Shown here: piece after piece, positions 42,572-50,900 of the stretch | How the letters are laid out: each line of letters opens with the position of its first letter | Position numbering within the stretch: position 1 is the first letter of the stretch | Source of the DNA: Rhodococcus_G sp042754225 | GTDB lineage: Bacteria > Actinomycetota > Actinomycetes > Mycobacteriales > Mycobacteriaceae | Assembly: GCF_042754225.1 (NCBI RefSeq) | Contig: NZ_JBHZAH010000009.1 | Location: forward strand, 1 to 64,000 | Reading direction: 5' to 3' | Length of the DNA stretch: 64,000 nucleotides | Translations under genes and position numbers: made by a program | Notes under the pieces: model-generated | The model's database searches: none | The model's input: the letters and a program-made list of their open reading frames with translations, nothing else | What the model was told of the DNA's origin: nothing

Positions 42572-43813
42572 ATGACGCCCCCGCACAACTACCTCGCCGT
42601 TATCAAGGTCGTCGGCATCGGCGGCGGCGGCGTAAATGCGGTCAACCGCATGATCGAGCAGGGACTCAAGGGAGTCGAGTTCATCGCCGTCAACACCGAC
42701 GCCCAGGCGCTGCTGATGAGCGACGCCGACGTCAAGCTGGACGTCGGACGTGAACTGACCCGCGGTCTCGGCGCAGGCGCCGATCCGGAGGTCGGCCGCA
42801 AGGCCGCCGAGGACCACAAGGACGAGATCGAAGAGGTGCTCAAGGGCGCCGACATGGTCTTCGTCACCGCGGGTGAGGGCGGTGGCACCGGCACCGGCGG
42901 CGCGCCCGTCGTCGCCAGCATCGCGCGCAAGCTCGGCGCCCTGACCGTCGGCGTCGTCACCCGCCCCTTCTCCTTCGAGGGCAAGCGTCGCGGCGGCCAG
43001 GCGGACAGCGGCATCCAGGCGCTGCGCGAGTCCTGCGACACCCTCATCGTCATTCCCAACGACCGGCTGCTCCAGCTCGGCGACGCCGCGGTGAGCCTGA
43101 TGGACGCCTTCCGCTCCGCTGACGAGGTCCTGCTCAACGGCGTCCAGGGCATCACCGACCTGATCACCACCCCGGGTCTGATCAACGTCGACTTCGCGGA
43201 CGTCAAGGGCGTCATGTCGGGCGCAGGCAGCGCCCTGATGGGCATCGGATCCTCCCGCGGGGAGGGCCGGGCGATCAAGGCGGCCGAGTCGGCGATCAAC
43301 TCGCCGCTGCTCGAGGCCTCGATGGAAGGTGCCCGGGGCGTGCTGCTCTCGATCGCGGGCGGATCCGACCTGGGTCTGTTCGAGATCAACGAGGCCGCCT
43401 CGCTGGTGCAGGAGGCCGCGCACATCGACGCCAACATCATCTTCGGCACCGTGATCGACGACTCGCTCGGCGACGAGGTCCGCGTCACCGTCATCGCCGC
43501 GGGCTTCGACGGCGGCGCCCCGGTCCGCCGGGCGGTCGAGCCCGCGCCGAACGCCGGCCGCGGCAACATCGGCGTCGGTCGGGCGGGGGAGATCGGGCGC
43601 TCGCCCGCGGGAACGCCCGAGGAGGCCGTCGCAGCCGTGCCGCAGCAGCGCGAGCCGCAGCACAGCGCCGAGGCCCGCGAGCGTCGCGAGCCGCGCGAGA
43701 CGGGTGCCTCGAGCCTGCCGCCCATCCCGGTCAGTGCTCCGAGTCGGGCTGTCCCGGTCTCGACCGAGGACGGCGAGGACGAGGTGGACGTGCCCGACTT
43801 CATGCGTCGGTGA
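42572..43813 (+). CDS. ftsZ: Cell-division GTPase FtsZ
   Basis: A 413-residue tubulin homolog that forms the Z-ring. I-G-G-G-G-V-N-A-V-N-R-M starts the Rossmann part, G-G-G-T-G-T-G is the GTP loop (about 102-108), and N-V-D-F-A-D-V-K is the catalytic T7 loop. After a Pro/Glu/Arg-rich linker, D-E-V-D-V-P-D-F-M-R-R is the conserved C-terminal peptide that binds SepF and FtsW. ATG 42572 gives the standard N terminus M-T-P-P-H-N-Y-L-A. Expression probably depends on the leader with 9-bp repeats as well as read-through from ftsQ. The stop overlaps pgeF. Confidence 0.97.
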   Translation: MTPPHNYLAVIKVVGIGGGGVNAVNRMIEQGLKGVEFIAVNTDAQALLMSDADVKLDVGRELTRGLGAGADPEVGRKAAEDHKDEIEEVLKGADMVFVTAGEGGGTGTGGAPVVASIARKLGALTVGVVTRPFSFEGKRRGGQADSGIQALRESCDTLIVIPNDRLLQLGDAAVSLMDAFRSADEVLLNGVQGITDLITTPGLINVDFADVKGVMSGAGSALMGIGSSRGEGRAIKAAESAINSPLLEASMEGARGVLLSIAGGSDLGLFEINEAASLVQEAAHIDANIIFGTVIDDSLGDEVRVTVIAAGFDGGAPVRRAVEPAPNAGRGNIGVGRAGEIGRSPAGTPEEAVAAVPQQREPQHSAEARERREPRETGASSLPPIPVSAPSRAVPVSTEDGEDEVDVPDFMRR

Positions 43814-44550
43814 CCGCCCACGTCCGGGTCCGCCGGGTTGTCACCTCGCGGGCCGGGGGCGTCTCGGCGGCCCCTTACGACACGTTCAACCTCGGTGACC
43901 ACGTCGGCGACGATCCGGCGGCGGTCGACGCGAACCGGCGTCGGCTAGCGGCCGGCATCGGGCTGCCGTACGAGCGGCTGGTGTGGATGGAACAGATCCA
44001 CAGCCGCAACGTCACCGTCGTCGACGGACCGGTCGACGGGCCGGTCGAGGCGACCGACGCGCTGGTCACGGACGTACCGAACCTCGCGTTGGTGGTGCTG
44101 ACGGCCGACTGCGTGCCGCTGCTGCTCTCCGACGACCAGGCGGGGGTGATCGCCGCCGTGCACGCGGGCCGGGTCGGCGCCCGGATCGGTATCGTGCCGC
44201 GGGTGCTCGAGGCGATGGTCGCGAAGGGTGCCGCGGTGGAGCGGATCGGTGCGTTCCTCGGCCCGGCCGCCAGCGGACGGCAGTACGAGGTACCGGTCGC
44301 GATGCGGGCGGACGTGGAGGCACACCTGCCCGGCAGCGCGACCACCACCGTCCGCGGCACCCCCGGACTCGACCTGAGGGCGGGCCTGCGGAGGCAACTG
44401 CTCGAGGCGGGCATCGGCGGGATCGCCGAGGATCCGCGCTGCACCATCGAGGACCGCACCCTCTTCAGCTATCGGCGGTCGGGGACGACGGGCCGGATCG
44501 CGGGCGCGGTGTGGATGGAGCCGGCCGTGCCCGAGGTGAAGGGTGTCTGA
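43810..44550 (+). CDS. pgeF: PgeF/YfiH family peptidoglycan-editing or purine-nucleoside enzyme
   Basis: A 246-residue protein of the YfiH/DUF152 (laccase-like) family. The metal-site residues are in Q-I-H-S (His), L-T-A-D-C-V-P (Cys) and A-A-V-H-A-G-R-V-G (His). Members remove wrongly incorporated L-Ser from peptidoglycan precursors (PgeF) or cleave adenosine; the true substrate here is not shown. GTG 43810 overlaps the ftsZ stop, and the 3' end overlaps the next gene by 8 bp. Confidence 0.88.
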   Translation: MTAHVRVRRVVTSRAGGVSAAPYDTFNLGDHVGDDPAAVDANRRRLAAGIGLPYERLVWMEQIHSRNVTVVDGPVDGPVEATDALVTDVPNLALVVLTADCVPLLLSDDQAGVIAAVHAGRVGARIGIVPRVLEAMVAKGAAVERIGAFLGPAASGRQYEVPVAMRADVEAHLPGSATTTVRGTPGLDLRAGLRRQLLEAGIGGIAEDPRCTIEDRTLFSYRRSGTTGRIAGAVWMEPAVPEVKGV

Positions 44551-45313
44551 CGGCACGGTCGAGGCTCGCACCGCGCAGATCGCCGATGCCCTCGGTGAGG
44601 TGCGAGACCGGCTGTCGCGGGCCTGCGTCGACGCGGGCCGGGACCCGGCCGAGGTGCAGCTGCTGCCGGTGACGAAGTTCTTCCCGGCGTCCGATGCCCG
44701 AATCCTGTACGCACTGGGCTGTCGCGAGTTCGGCGAGTCCCGCGAGCAGGAGGCATCGGCGAAGGTCGCCGAGCTCGCCGATCTGCTGGCGGGGTCCGAC
44801 AGTTCCGCAGGCTCCGCCACCGGTCACGTCCGGTGGCACATGATCGGCAGCCTGCAGCGGAACAAGGCCCGCGCGGTTGCCCGGTGGGCGCACGCCGTCC
44901 ACTCGGTCGACAGCGACCGGTTGGTCGACGCGCTGTCGAAGGGATCGGTCGAGGCCCTCGCGGACGGCGCCCGGACCGAGCCGCTGCGAGTCCTTCTCCA
45001 GGTGAGCCTCGACGCCGACCCGAAGCGCGGCGGGGTGCTGCCCGCCGAGTTGCCGGCGTTGGCGCGGCACACGACGACGGCGGCTGGCGTCGAACTCGCC
45101 GGGCTGATGGCCGTGCCGCCGCTCGGCGCCGACCCGGACGCCGCCTTCGCGACCCTGGCCGAACTGCACCGGACACTGCTGCTCGAGCACCCGGACGCGA
45201 CCATGCTGTCGGCCGGCATGACGGGCGACCTCGAGAGTGCCGTCCGACACGGATCCACCTGCGTGCGTGTCGGAACCGCGTTGTTGGGCTCCCGGCCGAT
45301 AACCTCGGACTGA
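44543..45313 (+). CDS. YggS-type PLP homeostasis protein
   Basis: A 256-residue alanine-racemase-like barrel. The PLP lysine is in L-L-P-V-T-K (about 46), followed by F-G-E-S-R-E-Q, W-H-M-I-G-S-L-Q-R-N-K, L-S-A-G-M-T-G-D-L-E-S-A and V-R-V-G-T-A-L-L-G. It balances pyridoxal phosphate in the cytosol and has no racemase domain. It often precedes sepF. GTG 44543 overlaps pgeF by 8 bp. A loop S-D-S-S-A-G-S-A-T-G-H-V has extra residues encoded by a short piece of the family A repeat. Confidence 0.92.
   Translation: MSDGTVEARTAQIADALGEVRDRLSRACVDAGRDPAEVQLLPVTKFFPASDARILYALGCREFGESREQEASAKVAELADLLAGSDSSAGSATGHVRWHMIGSLQRNKARAVARWAHAVHSVDSDRLVDALSKGSVEALADGARTEPLRVLLQVSLDADPKRGGVLPAELPALARHTTTAAGVELAGLMAVPPLGADPDAAFATLAELHRTLLLEHPDATMLSAGMTGDLESAVRHGSTCVRVGTALLGSRPITSD
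44804..44817 (-). repeat. Partial family A repeat in the yggS gene
   Basis: TCCGCAGGCTCCGC is the reverse complement of the core of the ileS copy at 48621-48649 (14 of 14). It falls in an insertion loop. Confidence 0.4.
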
Positions 45314-45358
45314 TCGGCGTCCCGACCGATTCGCCGCCACGCCAAGGAAGGTCGATCG

Positions 45359-45985
45359 ATGAGCACTCTGCACAAGTTCAAGGCTTACTTCGGCATGGTC
45401 CCGCTCGAGGATTACGAAGACGACTACCTCGAGGAGCCGCGTCGTTCGCCGCGCGGCGGCCGGTACGAGGACGGTCTCGACGGCGGCTACGAGGACAGCG
45501 GCTACTCCGATCGCGGCCTCGACGACATCGATCGGCAGCCCGTGCCGAGGCGGATGGAGCCGCTCCCGGCCCGCAGCCCACGTCCCGGTGTGTCCGTCGG
45601 TGCGCCGCCGCGCGCCACCGCCACGCGTGGTGCGCTCGCGGTCGATGCGCGGACCGAATCCCGCATCGAGGGCAGGCGCGCCCCGATCTTCGACGAGGGT
45701 GGACCGTTGTCCAAGATCACCACGCTCCGTCCCCGCGACTACGGCGAGGCGCGCATCATCGGTGAGCGATTCCGTGACGGAACCCCGGTCATCATGGACC
45801 TGGTCGAGATGAGCAACGCCGACGCGAAGCGCCTGGTGGACTTCGCCGCCGGCCTGGCCTTCGCCCTGCGTGGCTCGTTCGACAAGGTGGCCACGAAGGT
45901 GTTCCTGCTCTCACCCGCGGACATCGACGTCTCGGCCGAGGAGCGTCGCCGGATCGCCGAGAACGGCTTCTACAATCAGAAGTAA
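45359..45985 (+). CDS. sepF: Cell-division protein SepF
   Basis: A 208-residue FtsZ membrane anchor of Gram-positive bacteria. The N-terminal amphipathic helix (M-S-T-L-H-K-F-K-A-Y-F-G-M) would bind the membrane. An acidic, Tyr/Arg-rich linker follows, and then the C-terminal SepF domain with R-P-R-D-Y-G-E-A, V-I-M-D-L-V-E-M and R-L-V-D-F-A-A-G-L that binds the FtsZ tail. ATG 45359 has AAGGAAGG upstream. A strong terminator follows, so sepF appears to end the main dcw transcript. Confidence 0.95.
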   Translation: MSTLHKFKAYFGMVPLEDYEDDYLEEPRRSPRGGRYEDGLDGGYEDSGYSDRGLDDIDRQPVPRRMEPLPARSPRPGVSVGAPPRATATRGALAVDARTESRIEGRRAPIFDEGGPLSKITTLRPRDYGEARIIGERFRDGTPVIMDLVEMSNADAKRLVDFAAGLAFALRGSFDKVATKVFLLSPADIDVSAEERRRIAENGFYNQK

Positions 45986-46020
45986 CGGGGCCTCCGGAGC
46001 TCGCCGGGGGCGGGCTCGCA

Positions 46021-46057
46021 CAGGTGCGGTCGGGGTCATCCGGCCGCACCTGGTTTT
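46021..46057 (+). terminator. Strong terminator after sepF
   Basis: CAGGTGCGG and CCGCACCTG form a 9-bp stem extended by CGG/CCG across a T-G wobble, with a 6-nt loop. G-TTTT follows the stem. This is the clearest intrinsic terminator in the window. Confidence 0.85.
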
Positions 46058-46090
46058 GATTGCGCCCGTTGCGTCAGGCAGAGTGGTGGA

Positions 46091-46378
46091 GTGCCCTTGT
46101 TCGCGGTGATCTACTTCGTGCTGTTCGTTTTCTGGTTGCTGATCATCGGACGAATCATCGTCGAGTTCATCCGGACATTTGCAAGGGAATGGCGGCCCAC
46201 TGGCTTTGTCGTCGTCATTCTCGAAGCCATATTTACGGTCACGGATCCTCCGATCAAGTTGCTGCGGCGACTTATTCCATCGGTATCGCTCGGTGGAGTT
46301 CGGTTGGATCTTTCAATCATGGTCTTGCTCTTCGTGGTGTTCATCTTGATGCAAGTCGTTCAGAGGCTTGCCGTATGA
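46091..46378 (+). CDS. YggT family membrane protein
   Basis: A 95-residue protein with a long N-terminal span (about 3-25) and a C-terminal span (about 72-92) around a polar loop R-P-T-G-F-V-V-V-I-L-E-A. T-D-P-P-I-K-L-L-R-R-L-I-P in the loop is the YggT hallmark. Its role is unclear; homologs lie between sepF and divIVA in many Gram-positive bacteria (Rv2146c). GTG 46091 is the first start, only 34 bp after the terminator, so it may depend on read-through or a promoter inside the sepF region. Base composition is lower in GC than its neighbours. Confidence 0.9.
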   Translation: MPLFAVIYFVLFVFWLLIIGRIIVEFIRTFAREWRPTGFVVVILEAIFTVTDPPIKLLRRLIPSVSLGGVRLDLSIMVLLFVVFILMQVVQRLAV

Positions 46379-46473
46379 CGTGCACGAATCAGCTTGTGGC
46401 GCAGCCTCCGGGTCTGGTGTGACAGAATGGACGCCAGTTGCAGTGCGAATGCCTGGAGCAGCACTGGATGCGC

Positions 46474-46479
46474 TATAAC
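46474..46479 (+). promoter_or_regulatory. Candidate -10 of wag31
   Basis: TATAAC lies 51 bp before ATG 46525, in a low-GC stretch. The leader includes GAAGGGATCC as ribosome site. A CAGTGC/GCACTG inverted repeat (46441-46466) lies just upstream. Confidence 0.5.
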
Positions 46480-46524
46480 TGAATGTTTGCTAGACCGCCA
46501 ACAGATGCGTGAAGGGATCCTTCC

Positions 46525-47361
46525 ATGCCGCTGACACCAGCTGATGTTCACAACGTCGCGTTCAGCAAGCCGCCTATCGGTAAGCGGGGCTACAACGAGG
46601 ACGAGGTAGATGCGTTTCTCGACCTCGTCGAGCAGGAGCTGTCGCGACTGATCGAGGAGAACGCGGACCTCCGCCAGCGCGTGGGTGAGCTCGATCAGGA
46701 GCTCGCGGATGCGAAGAAGGCCCCCCGCCCTGTGGGCGCGGCACCCGAGCCGGCTCGCGTCGTCGAGCCGCCGAAGCCGGTCGCGCCCGTCGCGCCGGTC
46801 GCGGCCCCCGTCGCCGCCGCTCCCGTTGCCCGGACAGGCAGCACCGAGGAAGCGAACCTGCAGGCCGCGAAGATCCTGGGTCTGGCGCAGGAGATGGCCG
46901 ACCGGCTCACCGGCGACGCGAAGACCGAGTCCGAGCAGCTCGTCACCACCGCTCGCACCAACTCCGAGCAGTTGGTGAGCGATGCGCGCACCCGCTCCGA
47001 GGCGATGATCGGCGACGCCCGTCAGAAGTCCGAGGCCCTGCTCTCCGACGCCCAGACCCGCTCCGAGACTCAGCTGCGTCAGGCGAAGGAGAAGGCGGAC
47101 GCGCTGCAGGCCGACGCGGAGAAGAAGCACTCCGAGATCATGGCGACCATCAACCAGCAGCGCAGTGTGCTGGAGGGTCGGATCGAGCAGCTCAAGACGT
47201 TCGAGCGCGAGTACCGGGTGCGGCTGAAGTCCTACCTGGAGTCGCAGCTCGAGGAGCTCGAGCAGCGCGGTTCGGCGGTCCCGGTTGACGGCGGTCAGGA
47301 TGCCTTCGGCGGCGAGTCCAAGCCGGGCCTCGGCCAGTCCTTCGCCAAGGGAAGTAACTGA
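46525..47361 (+). CDS. wag31: DivIVA-type polar growth protein Wag31
   Basis: A 278-residue coiled-coil protein that marks cell poles and directs tip growth. The N-terminal DivIVA domain has P-L-T-P-A-D-V-H-N-V-A-F, K-P-P-I-G-K-R-G-Y-N-E-D-E-V-D-A-F-L-D-L-V. A Pro/Ala/Val-rich linker (about 65-105) leads to a long coiled coil containing six 11-residue repeats (about 140-205). A second coil and a Gly-rich end follow. In M. tuberculosis PknA phosphorylates a Thr in the linker; I cannot place an equal site with certainty. It has its own promoter and stands after yggT, the usual end of the dcw region. Confidence 0.95.
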   Translation: MPLTPADVHNVAFSKPPIGKRGYNEDEVDAFLDLVEQELSRLIEENADLRQRVGELDQELADAKKAPRPVGAAPEPARVVEPPKPVAPVAPVAAPVAAAPVARTGSTEEANLQAAKILGLAQEMADRLTGDAKTESEQLVTTARTNSEQLVSDARTRSEAMIGDARQKSEALLSDAQTRSETQLRQAKEKADALQADAEKKHSEIMATINQQRSVLEGRIEQLKTFEREYRVRLKSYLESQLEELEQRGSAVPVDGGQDAFGGESKPGLGQSFAKGSN

Positions 47362-47411
47362 CCCGGGTCCGATAGGCCCGCGCCCGAATCGGTCCACCTC
47401 AGGGGATTGTC

Positions 47412-47609
47412 GTGCTGGTCCTGACGCTCGCTATGGCGGCGGTGGGGTTCGCCCTACTGGTACTCGCTCTGATGACAGGCTCGGTCGTGTGGGCCTGGGG
47501 ATGCATCGTGGTCTGTGTGATCGGTGCCGTGTTGCTGCTCATCGGATCGCTTCGTGGCGGTGCGGCGACCGGCGAGGACAGTCGCCGACGCCGACACAGT
47601 TCCACCTGA
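47412..47609 (+). CDS. Small two-span membrane protein (Rv2144c position)
   Basis: A 65-residue protein with spans at about 3-24 and 28-48 and a basic R-R-R-R tail. It sits 50 bp after wag31 behind an AGGGG ribosome site at GTG 47412. It occupies the place of the membrane protein Rv2144c but is shorter. Function unknown. Confidence 0.7.
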   Translation: MLVLTLAMAAVGFALLVLALMTGSVVWAWGCIVVCVIGAVLLLIGSLRGGAATGEDSRRRRHSST

Positions 47610-47617
47610 TCACCACT

Positions 47618-47690
47618 CGCACGCACCGAACGGGAGTGCGCGGATCGCTTTCGTCGAGAAAGCGCCGTGACCTCTCGTTCGGTGCATGCG
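47618..47690. terminator. Large nested stem-loop between the small membrane gene and ileS
   Basis: 47618-47636 pairs with 47672-47690 (17 Watson-Crick pairs, one G-U, one mismatch). A second hairpin lies inside: CGG-AT-CGCTTTC (47641-47652) with GAAAGCG-CCG (47658-47667) and loop GTCGA. It may be a terminator, a structured small RNA or a processed spacer. Confidence 0.5.
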
Positions 47691-47711
47691 CACGCCCCCG
47701 TGGGGGTGTTT
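47691..47711 (+). terminator. C/G hairpin with T-run upstream of the T-box
   Basis: ACGCCCCC and GGGGGTGT pair around a tight loop and run into TTT. It would insulate ileS from the wag31 side. Confidence 0.45.
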
Positions 47712-47723
47712 GACGGCGCCGAC

Positions 47724-47729
47724 TAGAAT
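47724..47729 (+). promoter_or_regulatory. -10 box of ileS
   Basis: TAGAAT is placed so that RNA would start near 47736, just before the first T-box helix. TTGACG at 47710 is too close (8 bp) to be its -35. Confidence 0.5.
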
Positions 47730-47735
47730 CGGCGG

Positions 47736-47943
47736 AGAACGTGGCGACGATCCGGCCATCACCGGGGAGCCTTCGGAAGAACGGCGCGAGCGCTCAGTAG
47801 AACCGAACGGGTGGGCCCGTCACAGCCCGGCACGAGAGGTCCGGCCGCGACAGCGACCGGGCAAGCGGGGTGGTACCGCGGCCAGGCGCACAGGCGCCCA
47901 CGTCGTCCCCGTGCCAGAGACACCAGGCACGAGGAGTACGACA
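47736..47943 (+). promoter_or_regulatory. Isoleucine T-box riboswitch (ultrashort stem I, translational type)
   Basis: The leader carries GGAGAACG at the 5' helix, an AUC (Ile) specifier at 47758-47760 within GGCCATCACCGG, AGTAGAACCGAACGGG as the linker element, and the T-box core TGGTACCGCGG at 47871-47881, which reads the ACCA end of uncharged tRNA-Ile. No terminator with a T-run follows. Instead GTGCC/GGCAC (47930-47934 pairing upstream) lies directly before the GAGGAG ribosome site, as in the translational T-boxes of actinobacterial ileS. Confidence 0.88.
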
Positions 47944-50900
47944 GTGAGCGAGACCTATCCCCGCGTCGACCTGACCGGTGGCCGGTCCAGCGCAGGCGTG
48001 AACTTCCCCGAACTCGAGCAGCGCGTGCTCGCGGCGTGGGATGCCGACGACACCTTCCGTGCGTCCGTCGCCAACCGCGCCGACGCCGAGGAGTTCGTCT
48101 TCTACGACGGCCCGCCCTTCGCCAACGGCCTGCCGCACTACGGCCACCTGCTCACCGGCTACGTCAAGGACCTCATCCCGCGCTACCAGACCATGCGCGG
48201 CAAGAAGGTCGAGCGGCGCTTCGGCTGGGACTGCCACGGCCTGCCCGCCGAGCTCGAGGCGGAGAAGCAGCTCGGCATCAAGGACAAGTCGCAGATCGAC
48301 GCGATGGGACTGGCCGAGTTCAACGCGTACTGCAAGCAGTCCGTGCTGCGCTACACCGACGAGTGGCGCGACTACGTCACCCGGCAGGCGCGCTGGGTCG
48401 ATTTCGACAACGACTACAAGACGCTCGACCTCGACTTCATGGAGTCGGTCATGTGGGCGTTCAAGGAGCTCCACGACAAGGGGCTGATCTACCAGGGCTT
48501 CCGGGTGCTGCCGTACTCCTGGTACGAGCAGACCCCGCTGTCGAACCAGGAGACCCGCCTGGACGACGCCTACAAGATGCGCCAGGACCCGGCCGTCACC
48601 GTGGACATGGTGCTGACGGCGCCGGAGCGGAGCCTGCGGAGCGACCAGAAGCACCTCACTGTCCTCGACGGCGCGAACGCGCTGATCTGGACCACCACGC
48701 CGTGGACGCTGCCGTCCAACCTGGCGATCGCGGTGCACCCCGAGGTCGACTACGTGCTGGTCGCCGGCGAGGACGGCAAGCGCTACGTGCTCGGCGCGGC
48801 ACGCGTCGGTCACTACGCGCGCGAACTGGGTGAATCCCCGGAGGTGCTGGGCGAGTTCAAGGGTGCCGAGCTCGTCGGCCTCACCTACACGCCGCCGTTC
48901 GACTTCTTCCACGGCCCCGACAAGGGCCACGCCGAGGCGCACCGTGTGCTGGCAGCGGACTACGTGACCACCGAATCCGGCACCGGAATCGTTCACCTCG
49001 CACCGGCTTTCGGTGAGGAGGACATGGACGTCGCGACGGCGAACGGCATCGAGATCGTCCAGCCGCTCGATCCCGGCGGCAAGTTCACCTCGATGGTGCC
49101 GCCGTACGAGGGCATGCAGGTCTTCGACGCGAACCCGGTCATCATCAAGGACCTCAAGGCAGCCGGAAAGCTGTTGCGGCACGAGACGATCGAGCACTCG
49201 TACCCGCACAGCTGGCGCAGCGGCCAGCCGCTGATCTACATGGCGGTGCCGTCCTGGTTCGTCGCGGTGACCAAGTTCCGTGACCGGATGGTCGAGCTGA
49301 ACCAGGAGATCACCTGGGTGCCCGAGCACATCAAGGACGGCCAGTTCGGCAAGTGGCTCGAGGGTGCACGCGACTGGAACATCAGCCGAAACCGATACTG
49401 GGGCAGCCCGATCCCCGTCTGGGTCTCGGACGACCCGGCGTACCCGCGCGTCGACGTGTACGGCTCGCTGGACCAGCTCGAGGCGGACTTCGGGGTGCGC
49501 CCGACGGACCTGCACCGGCCGATGATCGACGAGTTGACCCGCCCCAACCCGGACGACCCGACCGGCCGCTCGACGATGCGTCGGGTGCCCGAGGTGCTGG
49601 ACTGCTGGTTCGAGTCCGGGTCGATGCCGTACGCCCAGGTGCACTTCCCGTTCGAGAACCGGGAGTGGTTTCAGACCCACAACCCCGGTGACTTCATCGT
49701 CGAGTACAACGGCCAGACCCGCGGCTGGTTCTACACCCTGCACGTGCTCGCGACCGCCTTGTTCGACCGTCCGGCGTTCAAAACCGTTGCCGCGCATGGC
49801 ATCGTGCTCGGCGACGACGGTCTGAAGATGAGCAAGTCGAAGGGCAACTACCCGGATGTGAAGGAGGTGTTCGACCGCGACGGGTCGGACGCCATGCGGT
49901 GGTTCCTGATGTCCTCGCCGATCCTGCGGGGCGGCAACCTGGTCGTCACCGAACAGGGCATCCGCGAGGGCGTCCGCCAGGCGCTGCTGCCCTTGTGGAA
50001 CGCGTGGAGCTTCCTGCAGCTCTACGCCTCGAAGCCGGGCGAGTGGCGCACCGACTCGCCGAACGTGCTGGACCGCTACATCCTGGCCAAGCTCGCTTCG
50101 ACGCGGGACGCGATCACCGGCGCGCTCGACGTCAACGACATCGCGGGCGCCTGCGACGAGCTCCGCACCTTCTGCGACGCGCTCACCAACTGGTATGTGC
50201 GCCGGTCGCGTTCGCGCTTCTGGGACGAGGACCGCGACGCCATCGACACGCTGCACACGGTGCTCGAGGTCGTCTGCCGGCTCGCGGCGCCGCTGCTGCC
50301 GTTGGCCACCGAGGTGATCTGGCGCGGGCTGACCGGTGGCCGGTCCGTCCATCTGACCGACTGGGTCGGCGAGTCCGCTTTGCCGGCCGACGCCGAGTTG
50401 GTCGAGTCGATGGACGAGGTTCGCTCGGTCTGCGGGGCGGTCCTCGGCCTGCGCAAGGCGCAGAACCTGCGGGTCCGGCTGCCCCTGCCGGAGGTCACCG
50501 TCGCGGCGCCCGGCGCCGAGCGGCTGCGTCCGTTCCTGGACATCATCGCCGACGAGGTCAACGTCCGGAAGGTGGACCTCACCGACGACGTCGACGTGCA
50601 CGGCCGCTTCGAGCTCGTGGTCAACGCCCGCGCCGCGGGCCCGCGCCTGGGCAAGAACGTGCAGACCGTGATCAAGGCGGTCAAGGCCGGCGACTGGTCC
50701 GAGGTCGACGGTGTGGTCATGGTGTACCCGGGGCGCTCCGCGGGCTCCGCTCCTGCGGCGGGCATCGCGCTGCTGCCGGAGGAGTACACCCAGCGCCTCG
50801 TCGCCGCCGAGCCGGAGTCCACCGCCGCGCTGCCCGCCAATGCGGGCCTGGTGGTGCTCGATTCGGTGGTCACCGAGGAGCTCGAGGCCGAGGGTTGGGC

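Larger units (their letters stand above)
47610..47943 (+). other. 334-bp intergenic and leader region before ileS
   Basis: There is no gene here. It contains a 19-position stem with nested hairpin (47618-47690), a G/C terminator hairpin (47691-47711), a -10 box TAGAAT (47724-47729) and the T-box leader to the ileS start. Confidence 0.75.

Noticed and set aside
42397..42753. An open frame in the ftsZ leader that would encode Ser-Asn and Ser-Thr repeats.
   Set aside because: It runs into ftsZ in another frame, becomes Arg-rich shadow sequence, and has no ribosome site. The repeats are better explained as leader DNA.
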